Below, piece by piece: positions 24,482 through 32,466 of a stretch of 34,241 nt of DNA; position 1 is the first letter of the stretch; each line of letters begins with the position of its first letter. The notes under the pieces are model-generated. The model was not told the DNA's origin and did no database searches. It saw only the letters and a program-made list of their open reading frames with translations. Source of the DNA: Alistipes sp. (lineage in GTDB: Bacteria > Bacteroidota > Bacteroidia > Bacteroidales > Rikenellaceae). Location of the stretch: assembly GCA_017383445.1 (NCBI GenBank), contig JAFNXQ010000053.1, positions 1 through 34,241 of the forward strand, read 5' to 3'. Position numbers and translations under genes: made by a program.

Positions 24482-25102
24482 ATGAAACGATTTTTGTTAG
24501 TTATGGTGGCTGCAATATTTGCATTGCAGGCATCGGCACAAGTGGTAGAGAAGGTATCACCCAAACTACGAATAGGTGTCAAAGCCGGAGTCAATTACCA
24601 CTCAAACGACTTTATCGGCGAGAAGTTTGCATTCTCCGACATCAAACCCGGCACAGGTTTTTTGGTGGGTCTGCAGGCCGACTTGAAGTTCAATCGCTTC
24701 GGTATCCACCCCGAATTGCTCTACTCTTATATCGCTATGGAGTCGGAGGTACCACACGCCACCTACCGTTCGGATGTCAAGGTAAGCAAGATAGACCTTC
24801 CCGTTCTGTTTGAGTATGAGGTTTTCGGCTTCCTTAATCTGCAAGTCGGTCCGACATTCGCACTCTACACTGCAACGGGAGGCGAATGCACCGTTTGGGA
24901 AGATGCCAAGGAGGCCGTTACAGCCAAGTGGGATTTCCGACGCCCACCCGTAGGCATTGCCGCAGGAGCTGATGCCCGCATCTGGAATTTCAACATCGCC
25001 GCACGCTACTACAAATATTTCGGCAAGGGCGAATTTGACGGAATAGTATCAGGAAAGAGTACGATGAAGGGTTTTCAGTTCTCTATAGGATATTATTTCT
25101 AA
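24482..25102 (+). CDS. Small outer-membrane beta-barrel (porin-family, OMP_b-brl_2-like)
   Basis: 206 aa with a signal peptide (FLLVMVAAIFALQASAQ). The mature part alternates hydrophobic and polar residues in short strands (RIGVKAGVNYHS, GFLVGLQADLKF, FGIHPELLYSYI, LPVLFEYEV) and ends in GYYF with the terminal Phe typical of outer-membrane barrels. About 8 strands are likely. Function unknown. It is 21 bases after the ddl-like gene and probably in the same transcript. Confidence 0.85.
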   Translation: MKRFLLVMVAAIFALQASAQVVEKVSPKLRIGVKAGVNYHSNDFIGEKFAFSDIKPGTGFLVGLQADLKFNRFGIHPELLYSYIAMESEVPHATYRSDVKVSKIDLPVLFEYEVFGFLNLQVGPTFALYTATGGECTVWEDAKEAVTAKWDFRRPPVGIAAGADARIWNFNIAARYYKYFGKGEFDGIVSGKSTMKGFQFSIGYYF

Positions 25103-25113
25103 AAAAGATTTTA

Positions 25114-25121
25114 TATATTTG
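25114..25121 (+). promoter_or_regulatory. Putative -7 promoter box of the structured RNA
   Basis: TATATTTG fits TAnnTTTG and lies 12 bases after the barrel-gene stop. Transcription would begin near 25128. The -33 element is not clear. Confidence 0.5.
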
Positions 25122-25127
25122 CAATAA

Positions 25128-25307
25128 ATATATAGATATTAGACATATACATAACTCAATCGCTGTCGAATCACCACCTCGTAACGCAAACGAGTTATAT
25201 CAATTCTTGTTGGGATTATTGTGCCATAAAAGGCGCGGATTTCCCATATAGAATTGTGGCTTGTGGTGAGCCAAGACAGCGTATGGCGATAGTCTGCGCT
25301 TCTTTTT
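25128..25307 (+). ncRNA. Structured RNA of about 180 nt, unassigned
   Basis: No ORF fits this stretch, but it folds into a nested set of perfect stems: CGCTGTC (25161-25167) with GACAGCG (25275-25281); TCACCAC (25171-25177) with GTGGTGA (25263-25269); hairpin CTCGT (25178-25182) with ACGAG (25190-25194); CAATTCT (25201-25207) with AGAATTG (25250-25256); TGGGA (25211-25215) with TCCCA (25242-25246); GTGCC (25221-25225) with GGCGC (25232-25236). Weaker outer pairings AGAC/GTCT (25141-25144, 25292-25295) extend the rod. A -7 box lies upstream and a T-rich run (25300-25307) ends it. Length and rod shape resemble 6S RNA; the Bacteroidales-1 RNA family is another candidate. Alternatively it is a cis-regulatory leader of the transglutaminase gene 66 bases downstream. 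I cannot choose from sequence alone. Confidence 0.6.
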
Positions 25308-25373
25308 GTAGTGGAGGTTGTGCAGCGGGCCGACTATTTGGACAGTTGTATTAACCTTTAATAAAAGTAAATT

Positions 25374-26600
25374 ATGAAACGATTTTTTATTTTACTCTTT
25401 GCCATTGTGGCAACAACCGCTGTTTGGGCACAAACGCCCGAATGGCAACAGCAACTTGACCGTCTTGACAAGGAGGCCGACCAGCTCTATGAAGCAAAAA
25501 AGTGGAAGAAGCTGGTAGCAAATCAGGAGAAGTATCGCAAGATAATCTTGGCACAACCCGACTCTGTGCGTATGGATTACCTGTGGGATACCGACCTTAA
25601 TGGCAATTTCTACTACAACTTGGCGTGCTGGAAGAGTCTTGCTGGCGATAAGAGTGGGGCGTTGAAAACCTTTGAGTATTACACCGACCGCGTTATTGAT
25701 AAGGAGGAGATTAACTTAAAAAATATAAATGCCGACAGCGACCTTGATGCAATACGTAATGAGGCTCGCTTCAAAAGCTGTATGGAACGCCTGACCGCGT
25801 GGGGCGACTATAAACAGAAATTGAAAGATGCAAAGCAATATCGCAGTGGCTTAATTCCCGACGGTATGAAGTTTAAGTATATGTCACCCAACAACCCCGA
25901 CTTGGTGCGTCTGCGTGAGCATTTCAAGTTGGATAGCGTAGCCGGTGCGGGCGATGAAATCTCAAAAATCAAAAACCTGCTTCATTGGGTACACGACATC
26001 GTGCGACACGACGGCTCGTCAAACAATCCCGAAGTAAAGAACACAATCGCAATGGTTGAGCTGTGCCAAAAGGAGGATCGCGGCGTAAATTGCCGTATGA
26101 TGGCACAAATGCTGACCGAGGTCTATTTGGCGATGGGTTTTAAGGCTCGTTTCGTAACGTGCCTGCCACACGACTTGGTTAGCGACTGCCACGTCATAAC
26201 AACTGTTTACAGCTGCACCCTCGACAAATGGTTGTGGGTGGACCCCACTTTCGAGGCCTATGTTATGGATGAGAACGGTGTGATGCTCTCAATCGCCGAA
26301 GTACGCGAACGCTTACGCACCGACAAGCCGCTACAAATTAACGAAAATGCCAATTGGAACTATCGTTCAAAGCAGACCAAAGAGCACTATCTCGACCATT
26401 ATATGGCAAAGAATCTCTACTACTTGCAGTGTATGGAGATGGCGAGATTTAATGCCGAGACCGTGACAGAGGGTCAGACATATCGCTATATTACACTAAT
26501 GCCATACGACAAGATAAACTCCAAGTCGAGTGCTGTCGGCTGGCACGATTTGCGAGTTTGCGATGATAAGTGGTTCTGGCAATCGCCATACGAAGATTAA
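25374..26600 (+). CDS. Exported transglutaminase-like superfamily protein with TPR-like N-domain
   Basis: 408 aa with signal peptide FFILLFAIVATTAVWAQ. Residues about 25-140 are helical and TPR-like (NFYYNLACWKSLAGDKSGALKTF). The C-terminal part has the papain-like triad of transglutaminase-core proteins: C240 in DRGVNCRMMAQ, H273 in SDCHVITTVY and D290 in WLWVDPTFEAY. Bacterial members act mostly as cysteine proteases or amidases outside the cytoplasm; the substrate is unknown. It stands alone between the structured RNA and a terminator. No clear promoter of its own is visible, so transcription may come through the RNA region. Confidence 0.85.
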   Translation: MKRFFILLFAIVATTAVWAQTPEWQQQLDRLDKEADQLYEAKKWKKLVANQEKYRKIILAQPDSVRMDYLWDTDLNGNFYYNLACWKSLAGDKSGALKTFEYYTDRVIDKEEINLKNINADSDLDAIRNEARFKSCMERLTAWGDYKQKLKDAKQYRSGLIPDGMKFKYMSPNNPDLVRLREHFKLDSVAGAGDEISKIKNLLHWVHDIVRHDGSSNNPEVKNTIAMVELCQKEDRGVNCRMMAQMLTEVYLAMGFKARFVTCLPHDLVSDCHVITTVYSCTLDKWLWVDPTFEAYVMDENGVMLSIAEVRERLRTDKPLQINENANWNYRSKQTKEHYLDHYMAKNLYYLQCMEMARFNAETVTEGQTYRYITLMPYDKINSKSSAVGWHDLRVCDDKWFWQSPYED

Positions 26601-26605
26601 CAAAA

Positions 26606-26631
26606 AACGACCGGCCGGAAGGCTGGTCGTT
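26606..26631. terminator. Bidirectional intrinsic terminator
   Basis: AACGACCGGCC (26606-26616) pairs with GGCTGGTCGTT (26621-26631) over a GGAA loop with one G-U pair. A T-containing run follows on the plus strand and a run of T on the minus strand, so it serves both the transglutaminase gene and the convergent polysaccharide operon. Confidence 0.85.
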
Positions 26632-26643
26632 TCTCTTTATCGT

Positions 26644-26724
26644 TTATACCCTACCCGGATAGGCCTCCAATGCCTTGCCGAGAATCAATAGGGCCCGTTG
26701 CAAATCTTTTTCGGAATTATCTAT
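26644..26724 (-). other. In-frame open extension beyond the WecA-like gene stop
   Basis: After the TAA of the glycosyl-1-phosphate transferase gene (26725-26727) the same frame stays open for 26 more codons, with protein-like composition (DLQRALLILGKALEAYPG), and ends at TAA 26644-26646. It could be chance or a remnant of a longer C-terminus. There is no start codon of its own. Confidence 0.2.
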
Positions 26725-27891
26725 TTAAGTCTTATCATTCAATATCTTCTTCAATTGCTTAATCACCATTGTCCTGCTCAGCGAATAACGACGCAGAGCA
26801 TCGCGTACCGATGCCACCCACGCTGCATCGCGGTCTATGGCGTAAGATAGCGTATAATATACGCCCCACGTCAGGAGCAGTGCCGCAGAAAGAGTACAAT
26901 ATAGCTGCATCTCGTCATCGGCACCACCGGCAACGGCTATATTCCACACCGCAACGACCATAACACCTATCATCACCATAGCGAAAGCCGTAGCACGATG
27001 ACTCATACCCAACGCGATGAATATATGGTGCAGATGTCGCTTGTCGGGCTTGAAGGGCGAAGTGCCGTGAGCCATACGCGTTGTCATCACTCGCAGAGTA
27101 TCGCACACAGGCACCGACAACACCGCAAAAGCAAAGGCATAAAGACCTCCGTCAAGATTCTGTTCGCCAATCTGCACCACGCGTAAAGCAAAGAGTGCAG
27201 AGAGAAGGCCCAACACCAGCGAGCCGCCATCGCCGAGGAACATTTTGTACTTCGTGCCATACATATTATGCAGCACAAAGGGAATCAATGCCCCAAATGT
27301 AGCAAATGCCACAACCGCATAGGCCGTATCTCCCACAACAAGAAATGTCAGGCCAAAGAACAGCGACGCCATCATCACATACATACCGCAAAGGCCATCC
27401 ACACCATCTATGAGATTTATGGCATTTATTATCCCCACGCCGGCCACCAGAGTCAGGGCCACCGACAACCATCGTGGCAGGTAATACAATCCCCACAGAC
27501 CTCCCAGGCCATCGATACTGACACCCACAGGCACAATGAGCAACATCACGACAAAGGCCTGCAAGGCAAACTTCCAGCGAGGGCGAAAGTCGAGTATATC
27601 GTCACCGACACCCGTATAGAGCATCACGACCAAAGCAATAACAACCATCACACTGACACTCTGCTGAAAGCCATAACACCCCACTACTCCCATAGCGAAG
27701 AGTATGCCGCACAACACACCGACACCGCCCAGCATCGGAACCGGCACCTTGTTCAGTTTGCGGGCATTGGGAGTATCCACTATGTGCTTGCGGCGTGCTA
27801 TCTTGACCAATGTGGGATGCACAACCGAGACAACCAGCATAGCCACCATCAACGGCAGCAAAGCGAAATATATGAGGTCATAGCTTGTCAT
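26725..27891 (-). CDS. MraY/WecA-family undecaprenyl-phosphate sugar-1-phosphate transferase
   Basis: 388 aa, multi-pass membrane protein with about ten hydrophobic segments. Family motifs: DTPNARKLNKVPVPMLGG near the N-terminus, DILDFRPRWK, INLIDGVDGLCG, FLGDGGSLVLG and the cytoplasmic HLHHIFIALG, which together mark the WecA branch rather than MraY. It would load the first HexNAc-1-phosphate onto undecaprenyl phosphate to begin a polysaccharide repeat unit. It overlaps the 3' end of the chain-length gene by 14 bases and is the last gene of a three-gene export operon. Confidence 0.9.
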   Translation of the reverse strand: MTSYDLIYFALLPLMVAMLVVSVVHPTLVKIARRKHIVDTPNARKLNKVPVPMLGGVGVLCGILFAMGVVGCYGFQQSVSVMVVIALVVMLYTGVGDDILDFRPRWKFALQAFVVMLLIVPVGVSIDGLGGLWGLYYLPRWLSVALTLVAGVGIINAINLIDGVDGLCGMYVMMASLFFGLTFLVVGDTAYAVVAFATFGALIPFVLHNMYGTKYKMFLGDGGSLVLGLLSALFALRVVQIGEQNLDGGLYAFAFAVLSVPVCDTLRVMTTRMAHGTSPFKPDKRHLHHIFIALGMSHRATAFAMVMIGVMVVAVWNIAVAGGADDEMQLYCTLSAALLLTWGVYYTLSYAIDRDAAWVASVRDALRRYSLSRTMVIKQLKKILNDKT

Positions 27892-28960
27892 AACGCACTT
27901 GCCTATTTTTTACCTCCTGAACAGCCTCCGCCGGCAATAGATTAAGCAAAGAACGCCACCCTGTCGTATCTACGACAGATGGTATAACCAACGCCAAGAA
28001 AGACCCGACGGCCATACCTATTACTGCAAAGGTAATAATTATTATGATTCGATGAGGCTTATTTTTACGGAAAGGTACTGCCACGGGATTTATTATGGTC
28101 AGAACGGGCATCGTCTCCTTCACTTTTATCTTTGCCAACTCTCGCTGCATAGCAAGCTCACCATAAATATCGGCAGCCAGAGCATACTCCGCATCGAGTT
28201 TTTCCAGTTCGGTTTGTGCTGCATAGCGTGTGGTATTGCGATTTGAATCACGGAAACGGGCTCTACGAGCCTGCACACTCTCAAACCGGCTACGAGCCTC
28301 ATCGTAGCGTTGCTCCACAAAGGCGAGATTTGACTCCACCTTCTCTATTCTCAAACGGGTGATATAGCGTTGCAGCTGCTCCATAGCCGCCTGTGCCACC
28401 TGTGCTGCCATAAGCCTCTCGGGCATAAGCACCTCGATTGTAAGAAGGCCTTTATCATCGTCAAGCATCAGCTTTACGCGGTTATCCAGTTCTCTGAAAC
28501 AGGTATAATCGGCGTGCGAAATACTCTCTACGCCATCGGGCATCGACACCGCAATAATCTCCTCGTCATTCGCCTCAAAATCGCGTAGCAGATACTCCCG
28601 CAGAGTCATCTGCATAGCCTCCTCCGCCACATATACAGGCGTAGAGAGCAGCTCTTTGCGGAAATTCACACTCGACATAATATCGGCATAGACATAGGGC
28701 GATATAGCCTGCTCATCCATACCCTCTATGTTCACTCCAACCAGCGATGCCAGCGAGGACATCTGCTTCAACTCCGATTGGTGCGAGGTCTGTGGCACCA
28801 TATCGCACGAAGCCTTGTACTCCTTGGGCAGCAGCATCGCCACAATGACGCCGACCCCCATAAATAGTACGACTGACAAGAACACCAGCCGACGACACTG
28901 CCACACACGTTGCAGCAACTGCCACAAATCAATCTCCTCTTCCTCTCTGCTCCTGTTCAT
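27878..28960 (-). CDS. Wzz-type polysaccharide chain-length determinant / co-polymerase
   Basis: 360 aa. A short cytoplasmic N-terminus rich in Glu (EEEEIDLWQLLQRVW) leads into a first membrane helix (LVFLSVVLFMGVGVIVAMLL), then a long periplasmic region with a helical, charged centre (about 190-280), a PVLTIINPVAVP segment, and a second membrane helix near 305-330. This is the Wzz topology. No cytoplasmic tyrosine-kinase domain is fused. It regulates chain length together with the outer-membrane exporter encoded 1 base upstream. Confidence 0.9.
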   Translation of the reverse strand: MNRSREEEEIDLWQLLQRVWQCRRLVFLSVVLFMGVGVIVAMLLPKEYKASCDMVPQTSHQSELKQMSSLASLVGVNIEGMDEQAISPYVYADIMSSVNFRKELLSTPVYVAEEAMQMTLREYLLRDFEANDEEIIAVSMPDGVESISHADYTCFRELDNRVKLMLDDDKGLLTIEVLMPERLMAAQVAQAAMEQLQRYITRLRIEKVESNLAFVEQRYDEARSRFESVQARRARFRDSNRNTTRYAAQTELEKLDAEYALAADIYGELAMQRELAKIKVKETMPVLTIINPVAVPFRKNKPHRIIIIITFAVIGMAVGSFLALVIPSVVDTTGWRSLLNLLPAEAVQEVKNRQVRYDKL

Positions 28961-28961
28961 G

Positions 28962-31256
28962 TCACTTTGCTATACTTATGGCCGATAAGACGACTGCTGT
29001 TGTTGTTGCCGAAGTGGATATCATACCTGCTATCTCGGCCCAGCGAAGTGGTTGTGCAGGCGATTTTGCCGGGACAATAACGACACACCCTGGTCGCACC
29101 TTCGCCGAGAGGCCCGATTCGACCATTCCGTTCATATATATTACAAATGTCCGCTTGCGGCGGGCCCTATTACCAAAACCGCCTGCGGCATCTACATAAT
29201 ATCGCAACCGCTTACCCTCCTTATAGGTCACCGAGTTAGGATAAAGCACTGTACCCATAACCCGCACCGTACTGTTGTATTTGGGAATAGAAATCACATC
29301 GCCGTCACGCAGGACAATATCGGCATCCGAACCAGGGTGTGCCATTGCTTCGGCGAGATTTATCCCTACGGGAAAACTCTCCGACATAGCCACATTTGCC
29401 AGTTTCAACGAGTCACGCCCACCCACTCCACGCTGCATATCGATAAGAGTGTGCAGGGCATCATTCTGTATTCTCTCCTCGGGACTCCTTCGTCGAAGGA
29501 GATATGCTCCCTCTGTAAATGCTCCCGACGTGAGGCCTCCCGCAGCCTCAACAACTTCCGACAACCGCATATTACGATGCGAGAGAGGGTATTGCCCCTC
29601 AAAGGCCACCTCGCCATCAATCGTGACGCTGCTCTGCGTAATATAGACGGGAGAACGCCGCACAAATACCTGATCGAACGGCTCCAACAAAAACTCTCTG
29701 CCACCAACCGACACACCATCGTCGAGGTTGATTGTGAAGATTTCAAACAACTGCTCCCGTGCATTTCGGCTTTCGGGACTCTTTATCCTTCGTGTTATGG
29801 TGATATTTGCCGTCGAAGCAGCCTCTTGCAGCCCCCCTGCTTCAACCAGCAAATCCTTGACACTCATATTCGTTGCATAGGGATAATCTCCCGAACGATT
29901 TACTGCACCATATATGCTTACGGTGTATATCTCCTGCATATCATCGACTGCCGATACTACCAGCATATCGTTTGACCGCAGCACCACATCCTCACACTCG
30001 CCTTCCATCAGAGCCTGCAAGTCAATAGGCAAGACCTCGGTTTTCAAGTCGTCGCCCTCACGATAGAGCAAAGCTCGCTGCATAAAGGCATCCTCACGCA
30101 ACCCCTCGGCACGCTGCAAGAGCTGGGTCAGGGTCTGCATCTTATCATCAATGGCATAGTAGCCATCACGATAGACCGCACCCCGCACCTCAACACGATT
30201 GGCGTGACGATTGATATCGCCGCCGATGGTAATCTCATCGCCATCCTCGACCTCAAACTCCGCCAATCTGTCGCCAGCGACGGTAAACGACTGCCGCTTA
30301 CCTCCCTGTCGGCGGACTACACTCACCTGACTGCGATTAGCCTTGCCGAGAAAATCTCCCGCAAAGGCTATGGCTTCGGCAAGTGTCTCACCCCGCCGCA
30401 TCTCATAGTGCATAGGGCGTTTCACGGCTCCTGCAACATTCACCAGACGATTATAGGTCGGAACAACTATCAAATCGCCCCCTCGCAGAGCCACATCCTG
30501 ATCGTTACGCCCCGATATTATGTAGTCATACATATCGACCTCGGCGACCTGCTTACCTCCGCGAAAGAGGGCTATTGTACGCAGAGAGCCTATATCACTC
30601 ACGCCTCCTGCAAGATAGAGGGCGTGAAAAAGCGTCGCCAGAGAGGGCAATGTATAGCTGCCGGGCATAGCCACTTCGCCCACAACATCGACCTTGATGC
30701 TGCGAATCTTTCCCAGCGACAGTAGCATCTTCACAGAGCCATCTTCAAGACCTTCATAGTTATTCATCAAGGCCCGCCTTAAACGCTGCTCCGCCTGCTT
30801 GATGGTTAGACCCGCCAGCGAGACAGGCCCCACATCCGTCAGCACGATGCTACCCTCCGGCGATAGCTCCGAACGTAGTGTCAGCTGCGTATCTCCCCAC
30901 AAATCGATAATGACCTCATCGCCAGTACCCAGTAGATAATCTTCGGGGGTGGCTATATTGATATCGGGCTCAAAAGTCAGGTTCTTATTTCGGAACAGGC
31001 TCTGCCCGAAGACCTTCTCATTCCCCTGAACAGACACATCCGACCTCGCCGGCGACAGATTTTCATTGTTTGAAACGCTTCGGCTACGCGACTTATTGGC
31101 ATCAGCATCGTACTGACGGTATTGCTGTTTTAACTCGTTGATTTCCGCTTCTGAAAGTGTTCCGTTACGATAAGCCTCAATAAACCCTTCACGGCTCTGC
31201 GACTTTACATCCGTAAGGCAGGCCGTGAAGAGTAATAACACGATAATTCTCTTCAT
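28962..31256 (-). CDS. Wza-like polysaccharide export protein with multiple SLBB domains
   Basis: 764 aa. Signal peptide IIVLLLFTAC, where the Cys may be a lipobox, though Phe at -3 is not typical. After a linker (about 25-95) comes the polysaccharide export domain (DYLLGTGDEVIIDLWGD, SPEGSIVLTDVGPVSLAGLTI), then repeated SLBB-type domains recognisable by VNVAGAVKRP, VEVRGAVYRDG, VSIYGAVNRSGDYP, VTIDGEVAFEGQYP and VRVMGTVLYPN. A C-terminal hydrophobic stretch lies near the end (MISTSATTTAVVLSAISIA). Such proteins form the outer-membrane channel for capsule or exopolysaccharide. It is the first gene of the operon with the Wzz-like and WecA-like genes. Confidence 0.92.
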   Translation of the reverse strand: MKRIIVLLLFTACLTDVKSQSREGFIEAYRNGTLSEAEINELKQQYRQYDADANKSRSRSVSNNENLSPARSDVSVQGNEKVFGQSLFRNKNLTFEPDINIATPEDYLLGTGDEVIIDLWGDTQLTLRSELSPEGSIVLTDVGPVSLAGLTIKQAEQRLRRALMNNYEGLEDGSVKMLLSLGKIRSIKVDVVGEVAMPGSYTLPSLATLFHALYLAGGVSDIGSLRTIALFRGGKQVAEVDMYDYIISGRNDQDVALRGGDLIVVPTYNRLVNVAGAVKRPMHYEMRRGETLAEAIAFAGDFLGKANRSQVSVVRRQGGKRQSFTVAGDRLAEFEVEDGDEITIGGDINRHANRVEVRGAVYRDGYYAIDDKMQTLTQLLQRAEGLREDAFMQRALLYREGDDLKTEVLPIDLQALMEGECEDVVLRSNDMLVVSAVDDMQEIYTVSIYGAVNRSGDYPYATNMSVKDLLVEAGGLQEAASTANITITRRIKSPESRNAREQLFEIFTINLDDGVSVGGREFLLEPFDQVFVRRSPVYITQSSVTIDGEVAFEGQYPLSHRNMRLSEVVEAAGGLTSGAFTEGAYLLRRRSPEERIQNDALHTLIDMQRGVGGRDSLKLANVAMSESFPVGINLAEAMAHPGSDADIVLRDGDVISIPKYNSTVRVMGTVLYPNSVTYKEGKRLRYYVDAAGGFGNRARRKRTFVIYMNGMVESGLSAKVRPGCVVIVPAKSPAQPLRWAEIAGMISTSATTTAVVLSAISIAK

Positions 31257-31303
31257 CTCTCCGTTTTGTTTCCCCTACCGATGCAAAAAACATACCCAAA
31301 ACG

Positions 31304-31332
31304 AAAAAAGGTGCCTGTTATTCACAGACACC
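31304..31332 (-). terminator. Intrinsic terminator of the flavin reductase gene
   Basis: On the minus strand GGTGTCTGT pairs with ACAGGCACC (plus 31324-31332 and 31310-31318) over a 5-base loop with one G-U pair, followed by six T. It lies 34 bases after the flavin reductase stop and 48 bases before the polysaccharide export gene. Confidence 0.85.
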
Positions 31333-31365
31333 CCAAGATGCGACCATACGCAATATCTTTCGACC

Positions 31366-31965
31366 CTATTTCCTGACCTTCGCCTTTTTACGCGGCTTCT
31401 TGCGTACCGACCAGCCGAAGTGACCGAGAGCCTTGCCAAGTCCGAAATATTCGCCGTGACAATAGGCCAGAGGACGAGCCTTCTCCATATCGAGCTTGCC
31501 ACTCTCGGCATCGATAAACTCCTCATCAACCAGCACATTGACTACATCGGCGATAAACATATCGTGCGTACCCAATGGTACAATGTTCTTCACGCGACAC
31601 TCTATCGACACGGGCGACTCTGCCACCGCAGGAGCATTAACTACCGCCGAAGGAATGGCTGTCAGACCCATCTCGGCGAACTTATCGTAATCGCGGCCCG
31701 ACCTCACGCCACACCAGTCGGTAGCACGGGCCAGGGACTCGGTTGTAAGGTTGATGACAAACTCTCCCGTACGCTTTATTATCTCGTAGGAGTGTCTCTC
31801 GGGGCGTACCGAGATATAGCACATGGCGGGGTCACTGCATATCGTACCGGTCCAGGCCACGGTAAAGAGGTTATACTCCTCGGGGGTAGCACCGCAACTC
31901 ACCAAAACAGCCGGCACGGGATATATCATTGTGCCCGGCTTCCAACTCTCTTTTTTAAGACTCAT
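31366..31965 (-). CDS. Flavin reductase-like (FMN-binding split-barrel) protein
   Basis: 199 aa. The pattern PVPAVLVSCG, YNLFTVAWTGTICSDPAMCYISVRP and TGEFVINL is that of the flavin reductase/DIM6-NTAB family, which bind FMN and reduce flavin or act as small NAD(P)H oxidoreductases. It ends in a strongly basic tail (VRKKPRKKAKVRK) that is not part of the fold and might bind nucleic acid or membranes. No signal peptide, so cytoplasmic. It has its own -7 box and terminator, so it is monocistronic. The partner enzyme is not identified. Confidence 0.88.
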   Translation of the reverse strand: MSLKKESWKPGTMIYPVPAVLVSCGATPEEYNLFTVAWTGTICSDPAMCYISVRPERHSYEIIKRTGEFVINLTTESLARATDWCGVRSGRDYDKFAEMGLTAIPSAVVNAPAVAESPVSIECRVKNIVPLGTHDMFIADVVNVLVDEEFIDAESGKLDMEKARPLAYCHGEYFGLGKALGHFGWSVRKKPRKKAKVRK

Positions 31966-31991
31966 CTATCTTTTGTTTTATTTATTTCTCT

Positions 31992-32023
31992 CAAAGATAA
32001 TACTTTTCGGTGGTATTCTGAAA
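31992..32023 (-). promoter_or_regulatory. Putative promoter of the flavin reductase gene
   Basis: On the minus strand TATCTTTG (plus CAAAGATA, 31992-31999) with TTTC (plus GAAA, 32020-32023) at a 20-base spacing. Transcription would begin near 31986, about 20 bases before the ATG at 31965. The -33 element overlaps the T-run of the upstream terminator. Confidence 0.55.
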
Positions 32024-32060
32024 AAAAATGGTCGCAACACCACGAAAAATGTTACGACCA
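32021..32060 (-). terminator. Intrinsic terminator of the short minus-strand transcript
   Basis: On the minus strand TGGTCG pairs with CGACCA (plus 32055-32060 and 32029-32034), continuing after a mismatch with GTT/AAC (32051-32053, 32036-32038), then eight T (plus A at 32021-32028). On the plus strand no T-run follows, so it works leftward only. Confidence 0.85.
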
Positions 32061-32176
32061 ACCTAATACCTAATTTACTATTTTTATCATATCTAACTCC
32101 CACAACCTCCGCGGCAAAGGCTTGTACCGGCCCGGCAACATCAATAAGCGGGTAATCACATCGTTCAACTATTATG
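32021..32176 (-). ncRNA. Short independent transcript (sRNA or small-protein mRNA)
   Basis: A consensus promoter (32183-32213) and a strong intrinsic terminator (32021-32060) define a minus-strand transcript of about 155 nt between aspA and the flavin reductase gene. The transcript contains a 23-codon ORF (ATG 32141, TAG 32070-32072) starting MLPGRYKPLPRRLWEL, rich in Pro and Arg, which an in-frame GTG at 32159 would extend to 29 codons. No Shine-Dalgarno is seen, so translation is uncertain. Apart from the terminator hairpin I see no long stems. It may be an sRNA, a small-protein gene, or a leader for the flavin reductase gene when the terminator is passed. Confidence 0.55.
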
Positions 32177-32182
32177 ATGATA

Positions 32183-32213
32183 CAAAGTTAATAAAATTTA
32201 TTATCAAAACAAA
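32183..32213 (-). promoter_or_regulatory. Promoter of the short minus-strand transcript
   Basis: On the minus strand TTTG (plus CAAA, 32210-32213), 19 bases, then TAACTTTG (plus CAAAGTTA, 32183-32190): full consensus with canonical spacing. Predicted start near 32176. Confidence 0.75.
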
Positions 32214-32369
32214 TATTTTTTACATAAAAATCATATTTTTACGCATATTTATACATATATTCACCCTAAAACGCCCTGGCACACGCATATTAATACAGCA
32301 AACTCCATTTAATTGTTCGGCAACACCCTGCTCATCACAAAATGTTTACAGCTTTTAATCGGCTGAAAT

Positions 32370-32400
32370 TTTGAAAATCAACCGAAAAGAGTTATCTTTA
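32370..32400 (+). promoter_or_regulatory. Putative promoter of aspA
   Basis: TTTG (32370-32373), 19 bases, then TATCTTTA (32393-32400), one mismatch in the last position of TAnnTTTG. Start near 32407, leader of about 60 bases. The AT-rich stretch 32214-32369 between this and the divergent small-transcript promoter holds no gene that I can see. Confidence 0.6.
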
Positions 32401-32466
32401 TAGTTGCATTTTGCCTTCGGGTAGGACTAAACAGAAAAAACTAATCAACTAAAAAAACATAACACT

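Noticed and set aside
29052..29975. 307-codon open frame on the plus strand
   Set aside because: Antisense to the SLBB export gene; low similarity to any protein pattern and caused by codon bias of the real gene.
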